From CAVOGJ01 sp963700865 (lineage in GTDB: Bacteria; Planctomycetota; Planctomycetia; Pirellulales; Pirellulaceae), in the NCBI GenBank assembly GCA_963700865.1, contig CAVOZC010000018.1:496001-560000 (forward strand): a stretch of DNA of 64,000 bases. Reading direction: 5' to 3'. Shown one piece after another: positions 9,700-20,370 of the stretch (the first letter of the stretch is position 1; every line of letters starts with the position of its first letter). Position numbers and translations under genes: made by a program. The notes under the pieces are model-generated. The model was not told where the DNA came from and searched no databases. It saw only the letters and a program-made list of their open reading frames with translations.

Positions 9700-10538
9700 C
9701 TGGCTACGTGGAACTGACGTACGGACAAGTCGCCCTGGCGGCCTTGCTGATCATCATCAACGCGGCCATCTCGCTCGGCCTGCAATTGCGACTGGAACGA
9801 TCGTTGTTGATCGCCAGTTTACGCACCGTGGTTCAGTTGCTGCTTGTCGGCCTGGTGCTCGAGTGGGTATTTCGGCTCAATCGCTGGTATGTTGTAGTGG
9901 CGGTGGCTCTGATGATGTCGTTGATCGCCAGCGTGACAGCGGTCAGCCGCAGTCAGCGGCGTTATCCTGGCATGTGGCTCGGCACAACCCTCTCGATGTG
10001 CGGCAGTGCGTGGCTGATCACGTCGTTCGCGTTGTTCGCCGTGGTGCGCGGTACCAACAACTGGTACGAACCACAGTACGCGATTCCGCTCCTGGGGATG
10101 GTGCTGGGGAACACGCTGAACGGCATCAGCCTCGGTCTGAATTCCCTGACCGATTCACTCGTGGGCCGCCGCGAGCAGGTGGAAACCGTCCTGGCGCTCG
10201 GCGGCACGCGCTGGGAAGCGGCCCTGCAGCCGATGCAACAGGCGATCCGCACCGGCATGATCCCCATCATCAACTCGATGATGATCGTGGGCATCGTCAG
10301 CTTGCCGGGCATGATGACCGGACAGCTGGTCGCCGGGATGCGGCCCATCCAAGCCGTCAAGTACCAGATCGTGATCATGTTTCTGATTGCCTCGGCGACG
10401 GCGCTGGGCACGGTAGCGATCGTGCTGTTTACTTTCTTTCGCCTGTTTACCGCGGAACACCAGTTTCGCCGGGAACGACTCCATACGGCAGGCCAGCATC
10501 AACGCCAGGCAGCGACACGGATGTTTCCGCTCCGATAA
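9696..10538 (+). CDS. fetB: FetB-like (UPF0014) ABC permease
   Basis: The integral-membrane partner of the preceding ATPase. It has about 280 residues with roughly seven hydrophobic segments. UPF0014 hallmarks are a conserved region around LLGMVLGNTLNGISLGLN and a cytoplasmic coupling stretch near ALGGTRWEAALQP, followed by SLPGMMTGQLVAG. The frame is open further upstream, but the GTG at 9696 is chosen because it overlaps the fetA stop (GTGA) and places the first membrane segment about ten residues in. FetB family members export iron in E. coli; the substrate here is inferred. Confidence 0.85.
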   Translation: MTGYVELTYGQVALAALLIIINAAISLGLQLRLERSLLIASLRTVVQLLLVGLVLEWVFRLNRWYVVVAVALMMSLIASVTAVSRSQRRYPGMWLGTTLSMCGSAWLITSFALFAVVRGTNNWYEPQYAIPLLGMVLGNTLNGISLGLNSLTDSLVGRREQVETVLALGGTRWEAALQPMQQAIRTGMIPIINSMMIVGIVSLPGMMTGQLVAGMRPIQAVKYQIVIMFLIASATALGTVAIVLFTFFRLFTAEHQFRRERLHTAGQHQRQAATRMFPLR

Positions 10539-10648
10539 GCACGTGACCGGGGTTTGGTGGGAAGCTGCGCCTCCGTGTTTTTCACCCGCAGCAGCGTGTC
10601 CATCAGGGCGGATCAGCGGTTTGACAATCGCCCTTTCCTGCTGGGCAC

Positions 10649-12054
10649 TCACGCCGAAATGGTGTCCCACGGGCCGGTGATCGCGAGAGTGATGCCTGGT
10701 GTCTGCAGGTTGACGAACAGCCATCGTCCGTCGGGACTGAACGTGGCCCCCGCCCATTCTTTGTTGCGAAAATCGCCTGAGAATCCGTTTCGTTCACCGT
10801 TCAGGCGGAGATTGTTTTGCGCAAAAAGCGTCAGGTGGCCGTCCTGGGACAGCGAGAACATCCGCTGCGGTAACTCCTCGGCGCCGTAGTCATTATCTTC
10901 GCACAGCATCAAGCCACCGCCCGGATTCACGCACAGATTGTCTGGCATGTTCAGGACTTCCTTCGCTGGACTCTCGAATAACAGGGTCAGCTTTTCCTGT
11001 TGCGGGTCGAACTGCCAGATCTGACCTGCCTCGGCTGCCCCTCCACTCGTCGCGTCAAAGAAGACCTTCCCATCGCCAAACCAACATCCCTCCAGTCGCG
11101 CAAACGTGGTCCCTCCCAACGACTTGCCTTGCGTGAAAACGCCAAGCTCATCTCGCCCGCCCCGCTGGAGGCTGTGAGCCCGCGTCGGCTCGGGCACGGC
11201 ATGCCAACGAATGTCGAAGCTGGCACCAGGCAACACGCCGCCTCGCAGGTCGGACCGACCCACGGCTTCTGCCATTTCCAAGCGGCCGCCGGCCGCCAGC
11301 TTACCAGGTTCTCGGGGAATGAAGCGGTAGAATCCCGCCATCGGTCGGTCCTCCGTTTCGTACACAATACCGGTCGCCTGATCGATCGCGACCGCCTCGT
11401 GCACAAACCGTCCCATCGCGCGGAGGGGCATCGGCGACTTGACACCCTGTGGATCGACCTCAAAGATCCAGCCGTGTTCTCTCTCAAAATCCCGCCGCAC
11501 GTTATTCTTGTAGTGATCGACGGCATGTTCACCCAGCACGGTTTCCTCACAAGACAGCCAGGTGCCCCAGGGCGTGATGCCACCGGCGCAATTGCGGCTG
11601 GTGCCAGCGAGACTCAACCAACTCGTCAGAAACTCGCCGCGCTCGGTATGGAACTGCAAAGTGGTGCAACCCGCTTGCGCCGAGGATCGAAAGGGGCCAC
11701 CGCCGCGGAGGCTAGCGACGGACCGTGGTCACTGACCTCGTGATTTCTCACCAGAGTAACGATGGGGCCGTCCGCACGGACGACGCCCATCCCGTCGTGA
11801 TCGGACGGAGTTGCGAGGCCGTCCTGCATCGGGTCTCCCGTCCAGCCAAACGACATGTAGCGAAATCCCTCCGGCAACCGCACCAGCGAAAGGCCGGTGG
11901 TTTCGTCGATCGCATCAACCAAAGTCGCGGTTCGTCGCGATACGACTTCGCCCAGCGCCAAACGCCCGCTCATCGCCGTCAACGCTGCGCCCACGCCAAA
12001 TGCACTACAGACGGAAAATGCCTCATGCAGGAACGCTCGCCTCGTTCGTTTCAT
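10649..12054 (-). CDS. PhoX-like (DUF839) Tat-exported phosphatase, one frameshift
   Basis: A secreted alkaline-phosphatase-like protein of the PhoX/DUF839 family, which use Ca/Fe cofactors and act on phosphomonoesters outside the cytoplasm. The N-terminus has a twin-arginine signal (KRTRRAFL, then a hydrophobic stretch) ending near ALGEV. Family motifs include LVRNHEVSDHGPS, WGTWLSCEET, GRFVHEAVAID and NPGGGLMLCEDN. The frame breaks at about 11681, where PFDPR must be joined to AQAGCTTLQFHTERG in another frame. Restoring one G in a CGG/CGGG run repairs it. The ATG at 12054 is preferred to 12111 because it puts the twin-Arg motif at residues 4-5. It converges on fetB. Confidence 0.8.
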
Positions 12055-12398
12055 ATCATCACCACTCGACTCGGACGGATCACTGACGATCAACCTGTAA
12101 ACCTGGAGCATGATTTTAGCCGATCGTTTCCGCCAGCGGAGTCGTAGCGATGGAGCAACGAACGGATAGGTACTCTACAAGACATAAGTGGTGAACTTCT
12201 TCCGCCGGGTAGCCGAGACGTTTGCGTGACCTGCCGCCCCTCTTATATGGGTGCGATTCATACGGCCACGGCTGATTGTTGCGGGCTTCACGCTGCGGAC
12301 AGCGGTGCGGCGGGAGCTAATGTGAAATTTGCATGAATGCCTGGATCAGCGGCGGCAACGCCAGGTTGGCCGCCTTCAGCGAACTGGTGTCCCGCGGC
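12055..12398. other. Intergenic region upstream of the PhoX-like gene
   Basis: 344 bp between two minus-strand genes. A TAAAAT -10-like hexamer reads leftwards at 12113-12118, about 60 bp before the chosen ATG, with no clear -35. Nothing else is recognisable; no RNA or ORF of note. Confidence 0.45.
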
Positions 12399-14429
12399 TC
12401 AACCAATGATCACGCGCGGACGTCTTGTCCGATCGGGTTCGGCTCGCTGAAGCAATTCTCGCACCAGCCAGGGGACATTACCCTCGCCAAAGAGCAGGAA
12501 GCCAAAATTGGCAACCAAGGGGCTTTCCGCCGACCAGCCAAAATGAAGTTCGGGCGGTTTTCCTACCTTGGAGAGTTCCAACGCGATGGCCGCGATGGCG
12601 TGTGCCACCGACACACAGCGTGTCACGCGGACGACGAAGTGACCCTCCGACTCGGTAATCTCCATGAGCGGACTTTGCTCAAAATCGCTGGTATCCCCCA
12701 GCGTCGCCTCGATGAAGACAATCGGCACGTCGTCGGTAAGTCGGTGGGCACGGCGAATCAATTTTTCCTTTTCCACCATTGAGCGATTTCCTGGTCGATG
12801 GGGAACCAGCACCGGAAATTCCAGGTGTTTGAGCGTATCCCACAGCAGGCGAGAGGTCGCATCCACAAAATCGAAGTGCTCGAACCGCAATTCGGTGCTG
12901 CGGTGCAGGCGTGAAACGAGCGAAATCAGGATCACCGTGATGATGAATGTGGCGGCAATCTTGATACCATCCGGTTTGGCGATGACGATGTCGGTCGTGG
13001 TGTAGATAAAAATGACCGTGATCAGCACATACCGCCAGGGGATGTGGTGCCACATCTGTCGGAAGCTGAGCTTGCCGTTGGTGGGCGCTGTCGTGGCTTC
13101 CGTCGCTTGCTGGTTATCTTCCTCCATCATCTCACCGGTGACTGTCACCTGGCCACCACCGTTGGCGGCCACACTTCGCCGATAGTGATCGATAACCACT
13201 GCCACGCTGGCGCTGGTCATCAAGACCATCACACCCGTGGCGTAGGCGCCCCCTTGAGCCGAGACGCTGGCGGAAAAAATCCACGTCACCAGTAAATTGA
13301 CGCCAGTAAACACAAGGACCAGCGGGCGAAATGCTTCAGTCCACTTGGGAGCCATCCCATAGCGGGGCAAGTACCGCGGCACGAGATTGAGCAGACCTGA
13401 CATGGCACTCGCACCGGCGAACCAGAGAATGACCACGGTGCTGATGTCGTAAATCGTGCCAAAGATGCTACCAAACATCGGATTGATGGGGGCAGCTCCC
13501 TCCCCGTGTGCCAGGAAGGCCAAGGCGCGATTTTCCGCCGGGCCGCCGCTTCCAAGGTCGATCGGGTCAATGAGGGTGCTGCAGACCGTCGTCGACCCGA
13601 GCAAGAGGAACGACATAATGATCGCTGCGGCGATGAGCAACTTCCGCGTGTTACGAATCCTCCCCGCGGGAAGCTCCGCGTCGTCGTCGTCGTCACCCTT
13701 AACCAAGGGCATGACGGCCACGCCGGTTTCGAAGCCGCTCAAGCCCAACGCCAATTTGGGAAAACAGAGCAGACATAGGGCGAGGATCGCCCACCCATCA
13801 TGGCGTTCCCAGGTTAATTCTTCCAGGTACCAATTGCCGCTGTTTACGGCGTCCATCCATGACGTGAGCTTCTCACCGTGCGTTGCCAAATGCCATAAAC
13901 CGCTGCCAATGACGATCACGTTCAAGAAGAGATAGACGCCGACGATCACCACGGCCAGCCCCATCACCTCGCGGAAGCCCCGGAGAAACATGGCCGACAA
14001 CAGAATTAGCAGGAACATCGTGATCAGCAGCTGGCTATGCAGCCATTCTGGCGAGGATTGCCAGTACGGGTTATGGATCAGATGCTCCGCCGCATCCGCC
14101 GCGGAAAGGGTCTTGGTGATCACGAAATCCGTGGCGGCAAAACCAAGCAGGACAAGTACCATGAACTTTGCCGTCCACCCACGCAGCAGGCGTTCGAGCA
14201 TAGCGATCGACCCCTGCCCATGCGGGGACTCGCTCGCCACATGGCAGTAGACTGGTAGCGCACAACCCAGCGTCACCAGCACCAGGACCACCGTGGCCAT
14301 CGGTGCGAGCAGCCCGGTGGCAGCAAATGCGATCGACGGCTGGTACCCCAGCGTGCTGAAATAATCGACGCCGGTCAGGCACATGACCCACAGCCAAAAA
14401 CTCTGATGTTCCTCGTGCGGCTTCGTCAT
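12399..14429 (-). CDS. APC-superfamily transporter with cytosolic C-terminal domain
   Basis: A polytopic membrane protein of about 676 residues. The first 450 residues hold about a dozen hydrophobic segments, beginning FWLWVMCLTGVDYFSTLGYQ, with an APC-type gate region GLSGFETGVAVMPLV interrupted by a run of five Asp (DDDDDAELPAG). The last 200 or so residues are soluble. The overall plan resembles amino acid or KUP-like potassium permeases, but the substrate cannot be read from the sequence. The frame extends to a GTG at 14462; the ATG at 14429 gives a short polar N-terminus before the first membrane segment. It follows the desaturase gene in the same direction and may be cotranscribed with it. 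Confidence 0.7.
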   Translation of the reverse strand: MTKPHEEHQSFWLWVMCLTGVDYFSTLGYQPSIAFAATGLLAPMATVVLVLVTLGCALPVYCHVASESPHGQGSIAMLERLLRGWTAKFMVLVLLGFAATDFVITKTLSAADAAEHLIHNPYWQSSPEWLHSQLLITMFLLILLSAMFLRGFREVMGLAVVIVGVYLFLNVIVIGSGLWHLATHGEKLTSWMDAVNSGNWYLEELTWERHDGWAILALCLLCFPKLALGLSGFETGVAVMPLVKGDDDDDAELPAGRIRNTRKLLIAAAIIMSFLLLGSTTVCSTLIDPIDLGSGGPAENRALAFLAHGEGAAPINPMFGSIFGTIYDISTVVILWFAGASAMSGLLNLVPRYLPRYGMAPKWTEAFRPLVLVFTGVNLLVTWIFSASVSAQGGAYATGVMVLMTSASVAVVIDHYRRSVAANGGGQVTVTGEMMEEDNQQATEATTAPTNGKLSFRQMWHHIPWRYVLITVIFIYTTTDIVIAKPDGIKIAATFIITVILISLVSRLHRSTELRFEHFDFVDATSRLLWDTLKHLEFPVLVPHRPGNRSMVEKEKLIRRAHRLTDDVPIVFIEATLGDTSDFEQSPLMEITESEGHFVVRVTRCVSVAHAIAAIALELSKVGKPPELHFGWSAESPLVANFGFLLFGEGNVPWLVRELLQRAEPDRTRRPRVIIG

Positions 14430-14546
14430 TTCGGCAGTATCGCAATTTCGCCGCGAATGCACGACCCACCAGGCTCGGAACTCGATGCAGTCACCGGCGG
14501 CCGTGGATCGGCAGGGTAAACGACTGCCTCATTCGTCGGAGCGGAC

Positions 14547-15616
14547 TCAGGTTCGGGCTTGGGAGCCGACCCGGCCATAGCGGCTTTTGGGCTCTTGCGA
14601 TCCGCCGCGAAAGAACTCGCGCACGACGGAAAACCAGCTCGGATAGACGGTTTTGTGGTACGGGGCATCCGCGGGAAGTTCGGCCACCAGCCGCCGATGG
14701 GCGGCACCAGGTTGTAGTAGGGAATGCCTGGCAGCAGATGGTGCAGCGCATGATAACGCAGTCCCAGCGGACACAAGATCTCGGTGAGCACCGGCATACC
14801 CGTGATGTTCGTCGAATCAAGCAGTTGTTCCTCGAGCGTCATCACCTCTCCCTCGCCCAGGTAACGGTGAGCCGCCAGGGTGCGGATGTGATTCAATGCC
14901 AGGATGAAGGCCGCCAACAAATAGAGCTGCGGAATACGGGTCCACGAGTTCACACCCACACACACGAACACCAGGATGGCCGCCGCCCGCAGGCAGCAGG
15001 CAACTTCCAGAGCCGTCGACCAATTCCACAGAGTCACCTCCTTGACCGGCCTGCGGTACCGAAAATCGATGACGAATGAAGAGGCGTGTTCCATTGTCCA
15101 CCGCCTCAAACCGGGGTGTAGCAACGACAACGGCGTGAGAAGGAGAAACCGCAGGAAAACGGCGATCGGCTGCAGAAACACCTGGGACAGGAAAGCCATC
15201 AATAGGCTCCAACCCCCCGTCCCCAAAGGCAAATACTCCCCATCTTCCTCGGTACCGTAGTGGTGCGTTTTGTGATGATCGATATGTGACTCGTAGAACG
15301 TCGACGGGGTAAGCAGCGGAACTCCGGCCAGCAGGTTCCAAACGACTTGAAAACCGATCATCTCGCCCTGGCGAAAATGCACGATCTCGTGCATGAACGA
15401 ACCAACACGATAGAGCAACGCACCGGCCACGAGAAACGACAGAGCCTGCTGCCAGGTACACGCCGCCGCCGTCAGATAGATGGCGGCCGCCGTATAACCC
15501 AACAGCAAGGAGACGAGAAAATCAGTCCAATAAAGGTATGGCTTTCGCGAAAACAGGTCCGCGACCAATTGGCGACTTTGACGGATAGTGGGCGATGGAA
15601 AATTCGATACGTGCAT
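14547..15616 (-). CDS. Membrane fatty acid desaturase, one frameshift
   Basis: A di-iron membrane desaturase acting on acyl lipids. The three His clusters are visible: HEIVH (about residue 76), HIDHHKTHH (about 111) and HALHHLLP (about 290). They are separated by two hydrophobic hairpins, as in this family. The frame breaks at about 14708. The literal frame continues through low-complexity sequence to 14426, but the conserved C-terminus (AHRRLVAELPADAPYH, then VYPSWFSVVREFF) lies in another frame ending at 14547. Restoring one G in CTGGTG gives NLGAAHRRL and repairs it. The downstream transporter starts about 120 bp later. Confidence 0.85.
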
Positions 15617-15909
15617 CGGACAGCCACTCGAAAGAAAAGCGAGCCCCCTTCCCTTATAATTGCCCGCTAATTAATAGGAAGTCAAGAAATGGCGACGCGA
15701 TTTCGGCTGGGGCGGAGGCAGCCGCGTCGTTTTTTGCCAGACCAACGGCTGGAGCGAGAATGCTGCTACAGTGCGGGTTCGACCGACAGCCGGGAAAAAT
15801 AGAACGTCGCCGCCCGGCCGGTTCGGATCACCACGAAGGTAACGATCTTGACGCCGATGGCCGTGCTGGGCGACTTCCCTGGGGATCGTCGCAACCCTGG
15901 CGAATTCGG
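15617..15909. other. Intergenic region gyrB / desaturase
   Basis: 293 bp with an AT-rich patch at about 15650-15690. Reading leftwards, TTGACT lies 17-21 bp before CAATTA/TATAAG, a possible desaturase promoter with poor spacing. The rightward TATAAT at 15655-15660 has no gene to serve. No RNA gene or ORF. Confidence 0.35.
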
Positions 15910-18412
15910 CTACACGTCCAGGTTTTTGACCTCGAGCGCATGCTTCTCAATGAACTCGCGACGGGGTTCGACCTTATCGCCCATCAACACGCGGAACATT
16001 TCGTCGGCCGCACCGGCATCCTGCATGGTGACCTGGAGCAGCGTGCGGTTTTCGGGGTTGAGGGTCGTGTCTCGCAACTCCTCGGCATCCATTTCACCCA
16101 GTCCCTTGAAGCGCGTGACCTGCATTCCCTTCTGGCCGGCAGCCCGCACGCAGGTCAGCAACGAGCGGAGGTCTTCCAGCGGCAATTCGTTATCCTCGCG
16201 GCGGAGGACATAGCGGGGATCCTCGATACCGGTACGTTCTTGCGGAATCAGCGACTGGATATCAAAACCGAGCTCCGCGAGGTCGGCAAGCCCGCGGTTG
16301 ATCGTGCGGACTTCGTGCAATTCGACGATCCGCAGTCGATGGTGCGGGGCGGGTTGCCCGTTGGTGGGGACTTCTCCGGACGTCGTGGCACTCGGTTCGT
16401 CGCGCGAGTCCGAGACCGACAGCTCGCCCCATTCGGCTTCTTCTTTCGCGACGAAGGTTTCAAGTTCCTCTCGCGTGGTAAACCAATGGTCTTGTCGATC
16501 GAGAAACACGTGGAATACGGGCAGCCGCCCGGTTTCCAGATTTTGCCGCAGGGCGTGCGCTCGAATGCTGATACCGCGGCGTTCGAGGGCGACCAGGGCG
16601 TCCTCCAGATTCGCCAGGATCAGGCAGAGCTGCTTCATTTGTTCCCCTTCGATGCGAGCACCCTCCCCTTCCAGTACCGAGTCCCCCAGACCACGCTCGA
16701 GCAATTGGGCTTTCATCTCATCTTCCGTTTGCACGTAGTACACTTTCTTACCGCGTTTCACGCGGAAGAGGGGTGGCTGGGCCACGTAGACAAATCCCCG
16801 CGAGACCAGCTCATACATCTGCCGGTAAAAAAAGCACAACAGCAGGGTGCGGATATGCGAACCGTCGACGTCAGCGTCCGTCATGATGATGATCTTGTTG
16901 TAGCGACGCTTTGAAAGGTCCTGGTCTTCGCCGATGCCGACGCCGATCGCCTGGATCATGCTGCGGACTTCCTCATTGGCCAGAACCTTGTCGTCACGCG
17001 ACTTGTAGGCATTGATGATTTTTCCGCGGAGAGGCAGGATCGCCTGGTATTCGCGGAGCCGCCCTCCCTCGGCGCTGCCACCGGCCGAATCGCCTTCGAC
17101 CAGATACAGTTCGCATTTCTCCTTATCGCGGCTGGTACAATCACGCAGCTTGCCGGGCAACCCGCCACCCGAAAGAGCCCCTTTCTTCCGCAGGACTTCC
17201 TTGGCTTTTCGTGCGGCTTCGCGTGCTTCGGCAGCCAGGATGCCCTTGCGGACGATCGACTTGGCGGCGGCCGGATGCTCTTCGAGATACTTCGCCAACC
17301 CGGCATTCACGGACGTCGTCACGATGCCCTCGACTTCGCCATTTCCCAGTTTGGTTTTCGTTTGGCCTTCGAATTGCGGGTGGGGAACTCGCATGGAAAT
17401 GACTGCCGTCAAGCCTTCTCGAAAATCGTCCCCTGACGGAGTCACATCCTTGAATAGATTCTCCTTCCGACCGTAGGCATTGAGCGTCCGCGTCAGCGCG
17501 GACCGGAATCCGGAAACATGGGTGCCGCCTTCGGTGGTGTGGATGTTATTCACATAGGAGTGCAGATTCTCGGTGTACTCACCCGAATACTGCAGCGCCA
17601 CCTCGTAGCCAACCTCGTCGGTTTCGCCGTCGATGAAAATCACATCGCTGTGCAGCGCCTCGCTGGCTCGATTCAAGTGTTCCACGAACTCGACGATCCC
17701 CCGCTCGTAGCAGAATTCCTCCCCTTCCTGATTACGTTCATCCTTAAAGGCGATCCGCACGCCTCGATTGAGAAACGCCAATTCCTGCAATCGCTTGTAG
17801 AGCGTGTCGTAGACAAATTTGGTCGTTGGAAAAATCTGCGAATCGGGTTTGAACGTTGTCCTCGTACCTCGCTTGTCGGACGAACCCATCCGGCCGACGG
17901 TACCTTGCGGAATTCCCCGCTCGTACTCCTGTTGGTAGGCGTGACCTTCTCGAAAAACCTCGACCTCGACACCATTCAGAGAGAAAGTTAACGACCGTGA
18001 CACCTACGCCGTGCAAGCCGCCCGACGTCTGGTAGGCACCCTTCTCGAACTTGCCGCCAAACTTCAGGACGGTCATTACCCCTTCGAGCGTCGACACCTC
18101 TCGATCCAATTCCTCGGAGAGCTGATCATGTCGTTCGATGGGAATACCGCGACCATCATCCTCGACCGTGACCGAGCCATCATTGTTAATGGTGACGGAA
18201 ACCTTCGTGGCGAAACCGGCCATCGCCTCGTCGATCGAATTGTCAACCACTTCGTAAACCAGGTGGTGCAAGCCACGAGCCGTCGTATCACCGATGTACA
18301 TACTGGGGCGTTCACGAACATGTTCCAGATCAGACAGATGTTGCAGATCGGCCGCCCCATACTCCGCGTTGGGTGTCTTTTTCGGATTCTTTCCTTGGAT
18401 ATCGCTGTCCAT
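15910..18412 (-). CDS. gyrB: DNA gyrase subunit B, one frameshift
   Basis: The ATPase subunit of DNA gyrase, which introduces negative supercoils. Order: GHKL ATPase (VRERPSMYIGDT, EVVDNSIDEA, DDGRGIP, TSGGLHGVGV), transducer domain, Toprim (LVEGDSAGGSAEGGR, then DADVDGSHIRTLLL) and a C-terminal GyrB tail (TRFKGLGEMDAEEL). A long insert rich in charged residues lies inside the Toprim/tail region (about YYVQTEDEM to ERTGIEDPRYVL), as in gram-negative GyrB. The frame breaks at about 17968. Frame one ends FLSEWC and the protein resumes EVEVFREGHAYQ; removing one base restores the alignment. The chosen start is ATG 18412 (MDSDIQGKN); the frame is open to 18502. It is last in dnaA-dnaN-dciA-gyrB. 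Confidence 0.92.
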
Positions 18413-18531
18413 GATCGCTTTCGGTCGCTGAGGAATGGATTCCGTTGCTCGGCTGGGGGCCGAGTCATTTTCTTGTGGGCCGTGCTCACACGATGCTTCC
18501 AACCGCTCGGGTTGGCGGGTACGCCCGGCCG

Positions 18532-18873
18532 TTACTCGATCGCTCCCAGTTTGAAACGCAGACTCCGAATTTCATGTTCCAAGTCTCGATTGAGCGAAGC
18601 GAGAATCTGTGGCTGGCGAAACGTGAGTTCCTGCATGACGGTTGAATTGGCCACCGTCACTTCCAGGACGCCACGCATCAGCCTTCCGGGACGTGAAACA
18701 CGGCTGAGCCCCGGTTCGACGGCGGCTTGCCAAGCGTCCGTAAATTCCGACGCCGCCAGTTGTCTGGCATAGCCGCGACGCACGAGCACATCCGCGATCA
18801 GGTTCGACAGCTTTTGAGGGCCACCACTTCCGGTGGATCTCCGCGACTGCGAGAAACGTCTGGCCATACCCAT
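18532..18873 (-). CDS. dciA: DciA-like (DUF721) helicase-loading protein
   Basis: A 113-residue protein of the DUF721/DciA family, the ancestral loader or operator of the replicative helicase DnaB in bacteria without DnaC/DnaI. It has a basic N-terminus, then LSNLIADVLVRRGYARQ, and the KH-like core around LEVTVANSTVMQELTFRQPQIL. The start overlaps the dnaN stop by one base (TAATG). Position between dnaN and gyrB, often occupied by recF and DUF721 in other bacteria, supports a role in replication. No recF is present in this cluster. Confidence 0.8.
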   Translation of the reverse strand: MGMARRFSQSRRSTGSGGPQKLSNLIADVLVRRGYARQLAASEFTDAWQAAVEPGLSRVSRPGRLMRGVLEVTVANSTVMQELTFRQPQILASLNRDLEHEIRSLRFKLGAIE

Positions 18874-19994
18874 TAACGCCTTTTGTCACGCGACAAGGGC
18901 ATCACCACATAGTGATAGCCGTCATCCGTCTTGAAGTCTGCCGGTTGATCGTTGTCTTTAACAAACATCCCGACGGTGACCTCGGGACCCAGGACTTTCA
19001 AAAAATCACCTACATAACGGTGATCGAGCGTAATGCTGATTTGTTCCCCGTCGTAGGCAATGGGGATTTCTACTCTCGAATCGCCCACCTCGGAGGTACA
19101 CCCGCTCATCACCAGGCTGCCGTTTCCAAACACAAAATCAACTCCGCGGCTCTCCTCGCTCGCCACAATCGAAGCCTGGCGGAGTCCCGAGTAGAAGGGG
19201 CCCACGGTCAAGTCAATCTTGGTGGAATCGGAACGATCGGCGATCACATCCCGCCATTTTGGGAAGCGTCCTTCCACCAATCGCGCGTAGATCGTGGCCC
19301 GTGGCGTCTGTAACAGCATGTCATTCGCACGAGCCGCCATCTTGATCTCAGCATCCGCATCACTCAGCGCCCGTTCGATCAGCTGCATGGCTCGGCCAGG
19401 CACAATCGTCGTCTGTTCTCCCGTCAGATGACCATTGACGGATTGAGCCGGACCCTCCATCTTCGCCAGTCGCCGGCCATCGGTACCCACCGAAGTCACC
19501 TTGGCCTCATCAAACTCCCAGAGGACGCCCCCCAAGGCATAGCGGCTGCTTTCGTTATCGGTGGCAAACAGGGTCCGTTTGACCAGTTCCTTGACCAGTC
19601 GAGCCGGAATCTCGTGGTACTTTTCCTCGGCAAATTGAACGACTTCGGGAAACTCGTCAGGGTTTTCAGCCGACAGTTTGAAGCGACTCCTCTGCCCCTT
19701 GATCTGAATCGAATTACCATCCGATTCGAGCGTCAATCGCTCATCGGTGCTCTCTCTCAAGATCGAGCCGACTCGGCCCACGGGAAGGATCACTGACCCC
19801 GCACTACTCACGGCCACATCCCCCACTTCCAGGCGGATCCCGACCTCGGTGTCGGTCGCCATCAACGTCGCGATGTCCTTATCGGCCAGTAATTTGACGT
19901 TTTGGAGAATCGTCTTCGGGCTACGGCTGGGAGCCACAGTGGCGGCTGTTTGAAACGCCGACAGGAGTTTCTCTCGATCACATTCAATTTTCAT
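18873..19994 (-). CDS. dnaN: DNA polymerase III beta sliding clamp
   Basis: The ring-shaped processivity clamp of the replicative polymerase. It has 373 residues from the chosen start MKIECDREKLL and three clamp-fold domains. Typical strings are FQTAATVAPSRSPKTILQNV, GQRSRFKLSAENPDEFP and RYALGGVLWEFDE, with a C-terminus (DDGYHYVVMPL) close to the family's Y-x-x-x-P-hs end. The frame stays open upstream to 20036, but the ATG at 19994 aligns with the family start. It lies downstream of dnaA across the AT-rich spacer and is coupled to dciA. Confidence 0.95.
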   Translation of the reverse strand: MKIECDREKLLSAFQTAATVAPSRSPKTILQNVKLLADKDIATLMATDTEVGIRLEVGDVAVSSAGSVILPVGRVGSILRESTDERLTLESDGNSIQIKGQRSRFKLSAENPDEFPEVVQFAEEKYHEIPARLVKELVKRTLFATDNESSRYALGGVLWEFDEAKVTSVGTDGRRLAKMEGPAQSVNGHLTGEQTTIVPGRAMQLIERALSDADAEIKMAARANDMLLQTPRATIYARLVEGRFPKWRDVIADRSDSTKIDLTVGPFYSGLRQASIVASEESRGVDFVFGNGSLVMSGCTSEVGDSRVEIPIAYDGEQISITLDHRYVGDFLKVLGPEVTVGMFVKDNDQPADFKTDDGYHYVVMPLSRDKRR

Positions 19995-20370
19995 CGTTTC
20001 GACTTTCACTGGATACGCGCTGACGCAAACCGTCATGCGTTCTTGGAGATGTTGTTTTCCTAAGAATATTTAAGAACAAGTAGTAGTAGGAATGAATCAA
20101 GTCCAACTGTTCGTAAGATCCCAGAAATATTGCGAAAGGACTTGATTATCGAGCATTTTTTAAAAATATCGATCCTGGGGAGTGGTGGAAACAAATGTTG
20201 GTTAATGGTTGATCAGGGTTGATGAAGGGTTGAGCGTTTCTCTTACTTGTTGATTTGCTTGCCGGCCAGTGTTGCATCGTGTTGCCGTTCCATGTTCCGT
20301 TCACATGAAAGCGACTGTTTATCCACCGCTTTGTGTGTGATTTGCCGCTGGGCAGGAGGGAGAGAGGCCT
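19995..20370. other. dnaA-dnaN spacer, candidate replication origin
   Basis: 376 bp, clearly more AT-rich than its surroundings. It contains a DnaA-box-like TTATCCACC (20319-20327, one mismatch to consensus); three tandem TAG triplets (20081-20089), the DnaA-trio pattern, next to an AT-rich run; and a perfect 10-bp inverted repeat AATCAAGTCC / GGACTTGATT (20095-20104 and 20138-20147). It also has an A/T block around 20153-20168 and four GGTTRAK-type repeats at 20200, 20207, 20217 and 20228. Together these look like an origin region and/or the dnaN promoter region. Only one good DnaA box was found, so this is a candidate. Confidence 0.5.
20095..20147. repeat. Perfect 10-bp inverted repeat with 33-nt spacer
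   Basis: Arms AATCAAGTCC (20095-20104) and GGACTTGATT (20138-20147). No T-run follows on either strand, so it is not an ordinary terminator. It lies inside the oriC-like spacer. Confidence 0.8.

Noticed and set aside
14426..14429. ATGA overlap between desaturase and transporter genes
   Set aside because: The frame reaching 14426 is out of frame with the conserved desaturase C-terminus, which ends at 14547, so the overlap is an artefact of the frameshift.
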